From an uncultured Clostridia bacterium (GTDB lineage: Bacteria; Bacillota; Clostridia; Christensenellales; Pumilibacteraceae): a DNA stretch of 19,935 bases. Made by a program: the position numbers and the translations under genes. The DNA lies in assembly GCA_934247335.1 (NCBI GenBank), contig CAKQJJ010000009.1, positions 1 through 19,935 of the forward strand, in the 5' to 3' direction. The notes beneath the pieces were generated by a model. The model worked only from the letters and a program-made list of their open reading frames with translations. It searched no databases and was not told the DNA's origin. Below are positions 6,976 through 14,333 of this stretch, one piece after another (position 1 is the stretch's first letter; every line of letters begins with the position of its first letter).

Positions 6976-8490
6976 TTATTCGATATTTCTGTAAACGAGA
7001 ATGCGTTCGCCGCCTTTCAAAGGAAGTTCGAGCGCAGGATTTTGCGCCGTTATCTCGTCGGGCGAGCAGCCGGTTTTCTTGGCGACGTCCCACAAGCCCT
7101 CTCCCGCGGTTGCGATGTGAACGCTGACCGCAGCTGTGTTTTTCGGCATATCGTCACCCTCGGCAAGTTCGGCAACGAACGCGCATTTTTTCTCGTCCGA
7201 AATCGCCGCGGTGAAGCACGCTTCGACTTTTATTCCCAGCTCGTTGGCGCGGCGCACGCGCACCGAAGTGTTACCAACGCACGCCGTTACGAATACTTTC
7301 GCGTCGTCGCCGCACGAAACGTTTTCGGTTACCGAGAAGGGAATTTCAACGTTTACCGAGCAATCCGAACGGTCGTCTTCGGAATAATAGGCAACCGTGC
7401 CGGACACTATTCCCTCAACCGTCAGTCTGCCGTTTTGAACGAACGTTCCGCCGATATTTATTTTCACGGCGTCGAAATATAGTACGCTGTACGCCGGCGC
7501 GTTTCCTATATCGAGCGTAATATTTCCCGAAATGGTTTCGGCAAAGCGCAGGCAGTCCATGTTTTTGCACACTTCCGCGTTCTTTCTGGTGAGAAGCGTT
7601 TGTTTCTGCATGCAGAACGTATCCGATATTACCGACGTACTCTCGTACGAAAAGGCGCACAGACAAAGCGCAAGCGTGACGTTTGCTTCAATCGTTACCG
7701 AATTGTCCTCGCTTATGCTGCGGGCGGAAACTTCTCTTACCGCGGCGTCGCAAGTTATTATATCGCCGCTGCGAACGTCGGCAAGGTCGATTTCTTCGGA
7801 AAACTCGGTTTTCTGCGTTTTTTCGCTTAGCATACCGTCCGCGTTCGCCCCGATAATGCGGGTCATTACGTCGCCTTCTACTAGCGCGGCGTCGGTGAGC
7901 GCGGTAACTTTTCTTATCGCAACGCTTGCCGAGCACTTAAAAATCTTTACTATATTGGAATTTTCCGTTACGACCGAAACGGGCAAATCCTTTTTCGCGC
8001 AGGCAACGCTTTTTAAGTATTCGGTTTTTTCTTCCTTGGTGTACACTCCGGGCGCGCAGGAAGCCAGATAGTCGATTTGCTTTTCCACGCTTCCGACCAG
8101 CGTTATTTCCACCACTATCGACGGACATATTTCGGTTTCGGTAGACTCGGACGCGTCCGTGTCGATGACGGCGGCGTACAGAAACGGATTTATTTTTCCG
8201 TTTATTCTCTCGTCGGTAAGGCGATCGGAAAATTCGGCGTCGGTGGAAAGCGTTCCCTTTTCGCCGTTTTTATCCTCGTACACGACGAGCACCGAACAGG
8301 TTCCGGAAAATCTCGCTTCTCCCGCGAATACCTCGGTGGCTGCGGCGTAGCACTCCGCGCTTACGCTTAACACTTTTTTAACTTCGGTTCCGTCCGGAAC
8401 GGCAAGGCGGGTTTCCACCACCGACTGAGTAGAGCAGATTGCGGCGCGTTCCTCCGCCTTTATACTTTCATACACCGGTTCAAATGACAT
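6976..8490 (-). CDS. sipL: SipL-like spore coat morphogenetic protein (SPOCS repeats plus LysM)
   Basis: A 504-residue protein with several beta-rich DUF3794/SPOCS repeats (roughly 20-110, 155-260 and 325-440), ending in a LysM domain (about 455-500: VSVHIATAGEGLWDVAKKTGCSPDEITAQN). This is the architecture of Clostridioides difficile SipL, which binds SpoIVA through LysM and is needed for coat assembly around the forespore in the mother cell. The start is placed at the ATG at 8490 because GGAGG (8500-8496) lies 5 bases upstream. The in-frame GTG at 8505 lies upstream of that ribosome binding site and would have to read through it. It is divergent from veg and followed by ispE 40 bases later. 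No convincing sigma-E promoter was found upstream. The SipL call is by architecture; pairwise identity was not measured. Confidence 0.82.
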   Translation of the reverse strand: MSFEPVYESIKAEERAAICSTQSVVETRLAVPDGTEVKKVLSVSAECYAAATEVFAGEARFSGTCSVLVVYEDKNGEKGTLSTDAEFSDRLTDERINGKINPFLYAAVIDTDASESTETEICPSIVVEITLVGSVEKQIDYLASCAPGVYTKEEKTEYLKSVACAKKDLPVSVVTENSNIVKIFKCSASVAIRKVTALTDAALVEGDVMTRIIGANADGMLSEKTQKTEFSEEIDLADVRSGDIITCDAAVREVSARSISEDNSVTIEANVTLALCLCAFSYESTSVISDTFCMQKQTLLTRKNAEVCKNMDCLRFAETISGNITLDIGNAPAYSVLYFDAVKINIGGTFVQNGRLTVEGIVSGTVAYYSEDDRSDCSVNVEIPFSVTENVSCGDDAKVFVTACVGNTSVRVRRANELGIKVEACFTAAISDEKKCAFVAELAEGDDMPKNTAAVSVHIATAGEGLWDVAKKTGCSPDEITAQNPALELPLKGGERILVYRNIE

Positions 8491-8602
8491 AATATCCTCC
8501 AACACAATTGCTTGTACTCTATATCTATTCGCTATCCGCCCGATTATTCCAAACGAGAAAAAATATGTTTAAATAGCAGCGCTTCGGGCAATAATTTCCG
8601 AT

Positions 8603-8839
8603 ATGAAAAAAGCGTCGATGAGCATTTCGGAAGCAAAGGAAAAAATTATGTCGCTGAAAGGCAAAAAGGTCAAGGCGATAGTCAACAAGGGCAGAAAAAA
8701 AACCGAAAAATATTCCGGTTTCGTTTCGGACACGTTTCCGTGCGTTTTTACTTTTACTCTTATCGGTGACAACGCCGTTTCCACGCTGTCGTACGCCTAT
8801 TCGGACGTGGTGTGCGGCAACGTAAAATTTCGGGAATGA
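8603..8839 (+). CDS. veg: Veg family protein
   Basis: A 78-residue protein with the Veg-family pattern: ISEAKEKIMSLKGKKVKAIVNKGRKKTEKYSGF followed by TFPCVFTFTL and SYAYSDVVCGNVKF. B. subtilis Veg (86 residues) is an abundant small cytoplasmic protein that stimulates biofilm matrix genes. In B. subtilis veg lies close to ispE, as here with the sipL-like gene between them. The start is uncertain: neither the ATG at 8603 nor the one at 8618 has a good Shine-Dalgarno sequence. AAAGGA does precede the ATG at 8648, but that start would remove a conserved helix. An AATAAT lies seven bases before the first ATG, raising the possibility of a leaderless start. The gene ends one base from the convergent dehydrogenase stop, without a terminator in between. 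Confidence 0.85.
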   Translation: MKKASMSISEAKEKIMSLKGKKVKAIVNKGRKKTEKYSGFVSDTFPCVFTFTLIGDNAVSTLSYAYSDVVCGNVKFRE

Positions 8840-8840
8840 T

Positions 8841-9617
8841 TTACGAGAATATTTTTCTCGTGGCGGAGAAAAACAGCGAATGCGGCGTTATGCGGTACAG
8901 AAAGTACAGCAGTTTGTACTTTCCGCCGACGAGGTACATAGGCTTGTATTTCTTTTTTTCGATTATTTTTATTATTTTTTTAACGGCGTAGTCTTCGGGC
9001 ATACGCTTGTTTTCACGAGAGGAAATTTTCTCGTCGGCAAGCGATATTCTCTCGCCGTAACGTTCGTTTGTGGAATAATTTTTGACCCGATTTTTGGTGA
9101 ACGTGGTTTTCACGTCGCCCGGGCAGATTGCCGTAACGTCTATTCCGTACGGGTACAATTCCATTTTAAGTCCGTGGCTGAACATGGCAAGCCCGGCTTT
9201 GGACGAGCAATACATGGTGCGAAACGGAAGCGGAAAAAGCGCGCAGGCGCTTGAAACGTTTACTATTTTCGAGCCGGCGGACATCATAGGAAGCAAGCGT
9301 TTGGTAAAAAGGATTGCGCCTGTGAGATTGGTTGAAAACTGTTTTTCGATCTGCTCGTCACCAAGCAGTTCCGCCGCTCCGTACAAGCCGTATCCGGCGT
9401 TATTGATAAGAACGTCAACTTTTCCGAACCGCGTTTTTATTTCTTCCGCCGCGGCGTTTATCGACTTGTCGTCACTTAAATCGCACGGAATATCGGGATA
9501 AACCGAGCTTCGGGACAGGGAAACGACGGTGTTTTCCTTGCCGAAATACTCTTTCAGCCGTTTTCCTATTCCGCTGCTTGCGCCGGTTATTATTATGGTT
9601 TTGCCTGTAAATTTCAT
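8841..9617 (-). CDS. Short-chain dehydrogenase/reductase (classical SDR)
   Basis: A 258-residue Rossmann-fold NAD(P)-dependent oxidoreductase. The cofactor loop TGASSGIG is at residues 11-18, NNAG at 72-75, catalytic Ser in NVSSACA (122-123), and YCSSK gives Tyr136 and Lys140. ICPGDVKT follows as in family members. The basic C-terminal tail with KKKYKPMYLVGGKYKLLYFLYRITPHSLFF is typical of the DltE/YqjQ-like lipid- or envelope-associated SDR subgroup and may sit at the membrane; the substrate is unknown. GGAG at 9626-9629 sets the ATG. It has its own consensus promoter, divergent from the PII-like gene, and abuts veg tail to tail. Confidence 0.88.
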   Translation of the reverse strand: MKFTGKTIIITGASSGIGKRLKEYFGKENTVVSLSRSSVYPDIPCDLSDDKSINAAAEEIKTRFGKVDVLINNAGYGLYGAAELLGDEQIEKQFSTNLTGAILFTKRLLPMMSAGSKIVNVSSACALFPLPFRTMYCSSKAGLAMFSHGLKMELYPYGIDVTAICPGDVKTTFTKNRVKNYSTNERYGERISLADEKISSRENKRMPEDYAVKKIIKIIEKKKYKPMYLVGGKYKLLYFLYRITPHSLFFSATRKIFS

Positions 9618-9643
9618 TACTCACTCCGCAGTATTTTTCTTTT

Positions 9644-9672
9644 ATTATATATTATTCGCGGGCAGATTGCAA
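9644..9672 (-). promoter_or_regulatory. Sigma-A promoter of the SDR gene
   Basis: On the minus strand TTGCAA (9672-9667), 17-bp spacer, TATAAT (9649-9644). The leader is about 20 bases and carries a GGAG ribosome binding site before the ATG at 9617. Confidence 0.75.
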
Positions 9673-9701
9673 CGGCATTTCGGCCAATTTCCGCAAAAGA
9701 A

Positions 9702-9724
9702 GAAAATTTGACCGCCAAATTTTC
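9702..9724. repeat. 9-bp inverted repeat between divergent promoters
   Basis: GAAAATTTG (9702-9710) is perfectly complementary to CAAATTTTC (9716-9724) with a 5-base spacer ACCGC. It lies between the -35 boxes of the SDR and PII-like genes (9672 and 9744) and has no T tract. A dimeric regulator's operator is possible; AT-rich chance symmetry is the alternative. Confidence 0.4.
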
Positions 9725-9743
9725 AAAAACCGCGCGAATTTAA

Positions 9744-9772
9744 TTTACATTTAAACGAAAAAAGATTAAAAT
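9744..9772 (+). promoter_or_regulatory. Sigma-A promoter of the PII-like/antiporter operon
   Basis: TTTACA (9744-9749), 17-bp spacer, TAAAAT (9767-9772). Each hexamer departs from consensus at one base. The ribosome binding site GGAGG follows at 9784-9788. Confidence 0.65.
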
Positions 9773-9798
9773 ATAGCGCGTACGGAGGTTATATCGGT

Positions 9799-10137
9799 AT
9801 GAAATATTTATTGGTCATCATTCTCGAAAACGAAAACCTTACCTATCCGCTCATTAAAAAGCTTAACGAAAAGGATATTCACGGTACGGTTATTCCAACT
9901 ACAAACATGAAAAACAAACTGCTTCACGGCGAAGACGAGCCGCTTCCCTCTTTCGGAGGACTGCGCCACATCGTAAAGCCGTCTTTCCAGGAAAACACCA
10001 CGCTTTTGCTGGTGCTTAAAGAAGAAACGCTGGAAATCGCAAAACAGGCAACGCGCGAAGTTACCGAAAACTTCAAAGACGATTGCGGTAAAATGTTTGC
10101 GCTTCCCCTGATGTTCTCGGAGGGACATATTGCCTGA
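9799..10137 (+). CDS. PII-like (ferredoxin-fold) signalling protein paired with an antiporter
   Basis: A 112-residue cytoplasmic protein with the beta-alpha-beta pattern of PII-like proteins: MKYLLVIILENENLTYPLIKKLNEKDIHGTVI as first strand, helix and second strand, then a long T-loop-like segment (about 33-62), then TTLLLVLKEETLEIAKQATREV as third strand and second helix, and a final hydrophobic strand GKMFALPLMF. PII-like proteins form trimers that bind nucleotides or other small effectors and control transporters or enzymes. No canonical PROSITE PII uridylation tyrosine or ATP-loop signature is recognisable, so the ligand is unknown. It lies 6 bases before the antiporter gene, in the same frame, separated by one TGA. 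The likely role is gating or sensing for that antiporter; this is inferred from context. Confidence 0.6.
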   Translation: MKYLLVIILENENLTYPLIKKLNEKDIHGTVIPTTNMKNKLLHGEDEPLPSFGGLRHIVKPSFQENTTLLLVLKEETLEIAKQATREVTENFKDDCGKMFALPLMFSEGHIA

Positions 10138-10143
10138 CACGCC

Positions 10144-11457
10144 ATGCTTACTACTTTGTTTTCGCTTTCTGTTCCGATTATCAACGCGGACATTGACATT
10201 CTGCTTGTAATCTGCCTGGCGCTTGTCGCAGGACTTTTAATGACCAGACTTATGAAAGTCGTGGGTCTTCCCAACGTTACGGGCTACCTTATCGTGGGCA
10301 TAATACTGGGTCCGTGCGTTTTAGGGCTTATGAGCAAGGATCAGCTTGGAAACGTGTTCAGCGTTATTACCGACCTTGCGCTTGCGTTTATCGCGTTCTC
10401 CATAGGCGTGGAATTCAAAATTTCCAGTTTCAAGCACATAGGAAAAAACGTATTCGTGATAACGCTTACTCAGGCGCTTACCACCACTCTTCTGGTGGAC
10501 GCGGTAATTATCACGATGGCGGTACTGCGCCCCGATCTCGTCCCGCTTCCGGTTGCGATATGCCTCGGCGCGATTGCGACGGCTACCGCTCCCGCGGCAA
10601 CGCTCATGGTCGTGCGCCAGTACAAGGCAAAAGGTCCGGTTACCGAAACGCTTCTGCCAGTTGTCGCACTTGACGACGCGGTGGGACTTATGGTTTTCTC
10701 GGTATCGCTGGCAATAGCAAAAGTTTTCGCAAGCGGCACTCAGCCCACTTTCAATTCGATAGTGCTTGAACCGCTTATCGAAATAGTAGCTTCACTGGGC
10801 GTGGGCGCGATTCTCGGACTTCTTCTGACTCTCGGAATGAAGATCTTCAAGTCGCGCGCAAACAGACTGTGCCTTTGCATCGCCATGGTTATGGCGGGCT
10901 GCGGACTGACGAGACTCAGCGCAAACATTCCCGGTTTTTCGCTGTCGTCGCTTCTCGTGTGCATGATGATAGGCGCGATTTACTGCAATATGTTTAAGCA
11001 GAGCGACGTTATTATGGAACAGTGCGATCGCTGGACCACTCCGCTGTTTATGCTGTTCTTCATCATTTCGGGCGCAAATCTCGACATATTCAATATCGTA
11101 AACGTAGGCGTCGTCGGAATAGTTTACGTTCTCGTCCGCGCAGCCGGAAAATACTTCGGCGCAATGTGGGGCGCGGCTGTCGTCAAGGCTCCGAAAACGG
11201 TTACCAAATACCTCGGTCTTACTCTTCTTCCGCAAGCGGGCGTAGCCATAGGTATGGCGGCTATATGCGCGACTTCCCTTCCAGCAGCCGAAGCGGCAGC
11301 AGTAACCACCGTCGTTTTGTGCGCAACGCTTATTTACGAGCTTGTGGGTCCGGTTATCACCAAGATCGCTCTGTCCGCCGCCGGCGAAATAGAGAAAAAG
11401 CCGAAAAAGAAAAAGGCGGAACAGCCTGCGCCCGCCGAACAGCCGCAAGACAAATAA
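10144..11457 (+). CDS. CPA2-type cation:proton antiporter
   Basis: A 437-residue integral membrane protein with about 12-13 hydrophobic segments, of the Na+/H+ exchanger (KefB/NapA) superfamily. The first helices carry GLPNVTGYLIVGIILGP (residues 41-57), the usual CPA2 signature. The crossover region has TATAP (146-150), and the ion-binding helix has ALDDAVGL (Asp177-Asp178), the two-aspartate arrangement of electrogenic antiporters. It ends in a Lys/Pro-rich cytosolic tail, EIEKKPKKKKAEQPAPAEQP. Unlike KefB/KefC it has no TrkA-N/RCK regulatory domain, so the PII-like protein just upstream may take that role. The ion (Na+ or K+) is undetermined. The ATG has no close Shine-Dalgarno; GGAGGG lies 19 bases upstream, suggesting coupling to the preceding gene. 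Confidence 0.87.
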   Translation: MLTTLFSLSVPIINADIDILLVICLALVAGLLMTRLMKVVGLPNVTGYLIVGIILGPCVLGLMSKDQLGNVFSVITDLALAFIAFSIGVEFKISSFKHIGKNVFVITLTQALTTTLLVDAVIITMAVLRPDLVPLPVAICLGAIATATAPAATLMVVRQYKAKGPVTETLLPVVALDDAVGLMVFSVSLAIAKVFASGTQPTFNSIVLEPLIEIVASLGVGAILGLLLTLGMKIFKSRANRLCLCIAMVMAGCGLTRLSANIPGFSLSSLLVCMMIGAIYCNMFKQSDVIMEQCDRWTTPLFMLFFIISGANLDIFNIVNVGVVGIVYVLVRAAGKYFGAMWGAAVVKAPKTVTKYLGLTLLPQAGVAIGMAAICATSLPAAEAAAVTTVVLCATLIYELVGPVITKIALSAAGEIEKKPKKKKAEQPAPAEQPQDK

Positions 11458-11475
11458 AAACAACGCTTTATACGC

Positions 11476-11515
11476 AAAACACCGCAAACCGAATAAAACG
11501 GCTGCGGTGTTTTTA
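11476..11515. terminator. Terminator after the antiporter gene
   Basis: AAAACACCGCA (11476-11486) pairs over 11 bp with TGCGGTGTTTT (11503-11513), with a small nested CCG/CGG pairing in the loop, then TTTTTATT. The arm symmetry also gives four T on the minus strand, so it may partly terminate the convergent GH127 transcript as well. Confidence 0.85.
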
Positions 11516-11561
11516 TTATGGTTTATTTTTAATACCTGATAATAAACGACCGATTGTTTGC

Positions 11562-13394
11562 TTATTTGCGGCGAACCCACACGAGCATGTCGCATTCCTC
11601 TCTGTTGGCAAAAGTCCAATAAGGACGGAATTTAAGCGCTACGGGCGAGGTTTTCGCGCTTGCCTTGCGATAGAGCGAACTGAAATTTTCGTCGGCGTAG
11701 CCCTTGGCTTCGAGATTGGGCATCGGGTATTCGACGGCGTTCGTAAGTTCGATTTTGCCGCTTAAATCTACCGACAGCGCGTTGAGTTCGTACGGATTGT
11801 CAAGGCGTTCGAGGCAATAAACGGTGGGTCCGTAGCAGAGCGCCACTCTTCCGTTATCGGCGCGTACGCACGGATTTGCTTCGACGAAATAGGGCTGCAT
11901 TTTGAAGTCCACGGTGAATTCTTTCTCGCTGCCGCTTATTTCGATATAGCCGTCCATTTCGGTAAACGCGGCGTTATTCACGGTGAAATCGTCGCACCAT
12001 TCGGGCTTACGGAGCAGAATTTTATCGTACTTACAATCGGCAACGGTAAACTTGACAATTCCGTCCACCGGATATTTCGTCGCGATTTTGATATTTGCTT
12101 TGTCGTTTTTAAGCGTCAGGTCTGCGTACTGATTTACGACGAGCGAGTTTTCGTATTCGGAGAAGAAGAAATCTCCCACGCGGGCGAACAGTCGGTTTAT
12201 GTTGGGTGGGCAGCACGAGCAGCCGAAAACTTCCAGTCTGTGGCGAAGCGGAAGATGAGTGCGAGCATGCTCGTAAAGCGAGGTTTCTTTATTGACGTCG
12301 GCAAGATGAATTTCAAGTTCGTTTTCGTAGAAGAACGCTTTTCCGTCGAGCGAGGTGCTTGAAAGCATGTTGTTGTACATCACGCGTTCGATTACGTCTG
12401 CAAAGCGGTGATCGAGCGCGGTTTGCTGCATGGACAGCGCGAAAAGTTGAAGTCCGAGTGCGGCGCAGCTTTCGGAATAGGCTTCGAGGTTGGGAAGGTC
12501 GTATGCGACGGTGAACGCCTCTCCCTTTGCTGCCGAACCGATACCGCCGGTAATATACATTTTGCCGTTAGTGATATCGTCAAAAAGTTTGAGGCAAGCT
12601 TCGTGCAAACGTTCGTCGCCCGTCTTTACGTACGCTTCGCTCATAGCCGTGTAGATATAAGCGGCACGGACGGCGTGACCCTCGGCTTTTTCGAGGTCAC
12701 GAAGCGGCGCGTTGCTCTGGTCGTATGTTTCATTAAATTCGTTGTGCCAGGGTTCGCGGCGAGTTCCTCTCTCGTCGATAAAGAACATGGCAAGATCGAG
12801 ATATTTCTTGTCCGAGGTGTAGTCGTACATTTTTAGCAGCGCAAGCTCTATTTCTTCGTGACCGCAGGTGTGGAAAGCGGCGGTTTTCTGCACGACGAAA
12901 GCCTGTTCGATGCAGTCCACGTACTTTTTCATTATGTTTAAGAATTCGTGCTTGCCGGTGGCTTTGTCGTACGCTATCGCAGCTTCGAGAAGGTGACCTG
13001 CGCAATACAGTTCGTGCTCGCCGCGTCTACGGAAAATATTTTCGGGTTCTATCTGAATGAAATGCGAATTTAAGTATCCATTTTTGGTCTGATGCTCAGC
13101 CATATCGCAGACGAGAGCGTCGATTACCTTTTGTTCTTCTTCGTAACCGCCGTTCTTTTCGATGAGATAGCCCACGGCTTCGATCCATTTGGCTACATCC
13201 GAATCGAAAAATATGTGCGGGTACGGCTTTAAGCCTTTTTCGTAATTGAATCGAAGCGCGTCGAATCTGCCGGACTGCTCGAATCTTTCGTAAACGCTTT
13301 GCAGGCTTACGAAACGGTTTAAGTCGTATCTCGACTTCCAAAATCCGCCGTCGAAGGTTACGTTGTCAAAAGAAATATTTTTTAATTTTTGCAT
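11562..13394 (-). CDS. GH127 beta-L-arabinofuranosidase
   Basis: A 610-residue glycoside hydrolase of family GH127, the HypBA1 type. These enzymes release beta-L-arabinofuranose from short arabino-oligosaccharides with an unusual zinc-bound cysteine nucleophile. The active-site set is present: Glu292 in KGEAF aligns with the acid/base glutamate, Glu308-x-Cys310 in AYSESCA with two zinc ligands, and Cys394-Cys395 in FGCSCCPPN with the nucleophile and last zinc ligand. The 16-residue spacing between the two glutamates equals that of HypBA1. There is no signal peptide, so it acts on imported sugars. The start has GGAGG (13412-13408) 13 bases upstream. The gene is divergent from an AraC-type regulator. 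No arabino-oligosaccharide importer is visible nearby. Related families GH142/146 are less likely. Confidence 0.9.
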   Translation of the reverse strand: MQKLKNISFDNVTFDGGFWKSRYDLNRFVSLQSVYERFEQSGRFDALRFNYEKGLKPYPHIFFDSDVAKWIEAVGYLIEKNGGYEEEQKVIDALVCDMAEHQTKNGYLNSHFIQIEPENIFRRRGEHELYCAGHLLEAAIAYDKATGKHEFLNIMKKYVDCIEQAFVVQKTAAFHTCGHEEIELALLKMYDYTSDKKYLDLAMFFIDERGTRREPWHNEFNETYDQSNAPLRDLEKAEGHAVRAAYIYTAMSEAYVKTGDERLHEACLKLFDDITNGKMYITGGIGSAAKGEAFTVAYDLPNLEAYSESCAALGLQLFALSMQQTALDHRFADVIERVMYNNMLSSTSLDGKAFFYENELEIHLADVNKETSLYEHARTHLPLRHRLEVFGCSCCPPNINRLFARVGDFFFSEYENSLVVNQYADLTLKNDKANIKIATKYPVDGIVKFTVADCKYDKILLRKPEWCDDFTVNNAAFTEMDGYIEISGSEKEFTVDFKMQPYFVEANPCVRADNGRVALCYGPTVYCLERLDNPYELNALSVDLSGKIELTNAVEYPMPNLEAKGYADENFSSLYRKASAKTSPVALKFRPYWTFANREECDMLVWVRRK

Positions 13395-13426
13395 AATTGT
13401 TGCTTTTCCTCCGCTTTTATGCTATT

Positions 13427-13455
13427 ATTATAGCGTAAATCGCACGAGATTACAA
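13427..13455 (-). promoter_or_regulatory. Promoter of the GH127 gene
   Basis: On the minus strand TTGTAA (13455-13450), 17-bp spacer, TATAAT (13432-13427). The -10 is inside a palindrome, GCTATAATAATAGC (13434-13421). The -35 is poor, as expected for an activator-dependent promoter, and directly abuts tandem repeats at 13456-13487. A plus-strand TACAAT at 13451-13456 with TTATAG 17 bp upstream could be the facing promoter of the AraC-type gene, but it is weak. Confidence 0.6.
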
Positions 13456-13487
13456 TGGTAAAATCAGCTAATAGGTGGCAAAATCCG
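13456..13487. repeat. Direct repeats at 20-bp spacing, candidate AraC-type operator
   Basis: TGGTAAAATCAG (13456-13467) and TGGCAAAATCCG (13476-13487) match at 10 of 12 bases and start exactly 20 bp apart, about two helical turns. They begin at the base next to the GH127 -35 box and run to the AraC-type gene start. This is the geometry by which AraC/XylS-family dimers touch RNA polymerase. Binding is inferred. Confidence 0.5.
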
Positions 13488-13489
13488 AC

Positions 13490-14257
13490 ATGATACGATT
13501 TGACGACTCTTTTATCGACTTTTCCAACATGGGATTGTTTGTGGGCGGAGAAAACTGGATTCATCCCGAAACGGCAAACAAAACGTACGAGCTTATTTTC
13601 GTGGTAAAAGGCGAAGTTTTTATCGAAGAAGACGGCGCTTTTTACGAATTGAAACCGGGCGACCTTATTTGTCTTAAACCCGGAATCGTGCACAAAGGCT
13701 ACAAAAACAGCAGCGGCGCAAGCTTTTTCTGGCTGCATTTTTTTGCGGAAAATTACCCGAGATTCGGCGTGTACAAAGCTACTATGCCCGATTTATACAA
13801 CTGCTCGGCGCTCATGAAAAACCTCAACCATCTGGCAAAGACGCAAGCCGACAAAGTGCTTATAGAAAGCAAATTGCTGGCTTTTTTGCTGGACACGAAA
13901 AGCGCGGGCGAAAAAGACAACAAATTGTTTCACGACGTGGGCGAATACATTCGCATAAACGTATGCTTTGCGCCCAAAGTAAAAGACGTAGCCGCGCATT
14001 TCGGATACAATTCCGACTATTTATCGCGACTTTTCATCAAAAACTGCGGTCTTTCGCTTAAAAAATACATCGACAGGGAACGCGAATCGCTTATTTCCGA
14101 CCAGTTGCTTAACACCACGATGACGCTTAAAGAGATAGCCGCGGAATGTTCGTTCGAGGACGACAACGCGCTTATTAAGTTTTTCACCGCGCGCGCGGGG
14201 TGTTCGCCCACCGTGTACCGGAACAAAATTTTCGCGACGCACACCAATCGGAAATAG
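13490..14257 (+). CDS. AraC-family transcriptional regulator
   Basis: A 255-residue regulator with an N-terminal cupin sensor domain (about 10-95; ELIFVVKGEVFIEEDGAFYELKPGDLICLKPGIVHKG is the typical beta-barrel ligand fold) and a C-terminal double helix-turn-helix (about 150-248). The first recognition region is VKDVAAHFGYNSDYLSRLFIKNCGLSLKKYI and the second LKEIAAECSFEDDNALIKFFTARAGCSPTVYR. The ATG at 13490 is preferred over the in-frame GTG at 13475 because AGGTGG (13473-13478) is placed as its ribosome binding site. Divergence from GH127 and the tandem repeats between them point to control of that gene and of itself, probably in response to an arabinose-containing sugar. Confidence 0.88.
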   Translation: MIRFDDSFIDFSNMGLFVGGENWIHPETANKTYELIFVVKGEVFIEEDGAFYELKPGDLICLKPGIVHKGYKNSSGASFFWLHFFAENYPRFGVYKATMPDLYNCSALMKNLNHLAKTQADKVLIESKLLAFLLDTKSAGEKDNKLFHDVGEYIRINVCFAPKVKDVAAHFGYNSDYLSRLFIKNCGLSLKKYIDRERESLISDQLLNTTMTLKEIAAECSFEDDNALIKFFTARAGCSPTVYRNKIFATHTNRK

Positions 14258-14260
14258 AGG

Positions 14261-14294
14261 TTTTACATAAAAAGCTGTAAAAGAGGTTTTTTTC
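14261..14294 (+). terminator. Weak terminator-like hairpin after the AraC-type gene
   Basis: TTTTACA (14261-14267) pairs with TGTAAAA (14276-14282) over 7 AT-rich bp, and after GAGG comes a run of seven T. The stem is weak and the gap to the T run is wider than normal. AGAGGTTTT occurs twice (14256 and 14282), which may be all the structure there is. Confidence 0.35.
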
Positions 14295-14295
14295 G

Positions 14296-14324
14296 TTGAC
14301 TTATTTTTCGCATAGCTGTATAAT
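14296..14324 (+). promoter_or_regulatory. Sigma-A promoter of the ArsR-type regulator
   Basis: TTGACT (14296-14301), 17-bp spacer, TATAAT (14319-14324). The start codon is at 14334, so the expected start point at about 14331 leaves at most a three-base leader and no Shine-Dalgarno sequence. Confidence 0.75.
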
Positions 14325-14333
14325 AATAGCATT

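Noticed and set aside
8506..8600. Sigma-E promoter for the sipL-like gene
   Set aside because: Candidate ATATT and CATACAAT-like elements match poorly or at the wrong distance, so none is reported.
10135..10137. TGA as a sense codon (recoded genetic code)
   Set aside because: TGA serves as an ordinary stop at the nitroreductase and ArsR-type genes, and no selenocysteine insertion hairpin is evident, so general recoding is not supported.
10792..11765. Long open frames on both strands over the antiporter end and the GH127 end
   Set aside because: They shadow two well-recognised genes, run across a terminator, and have arginine- and serine-rich compositions without motifs.
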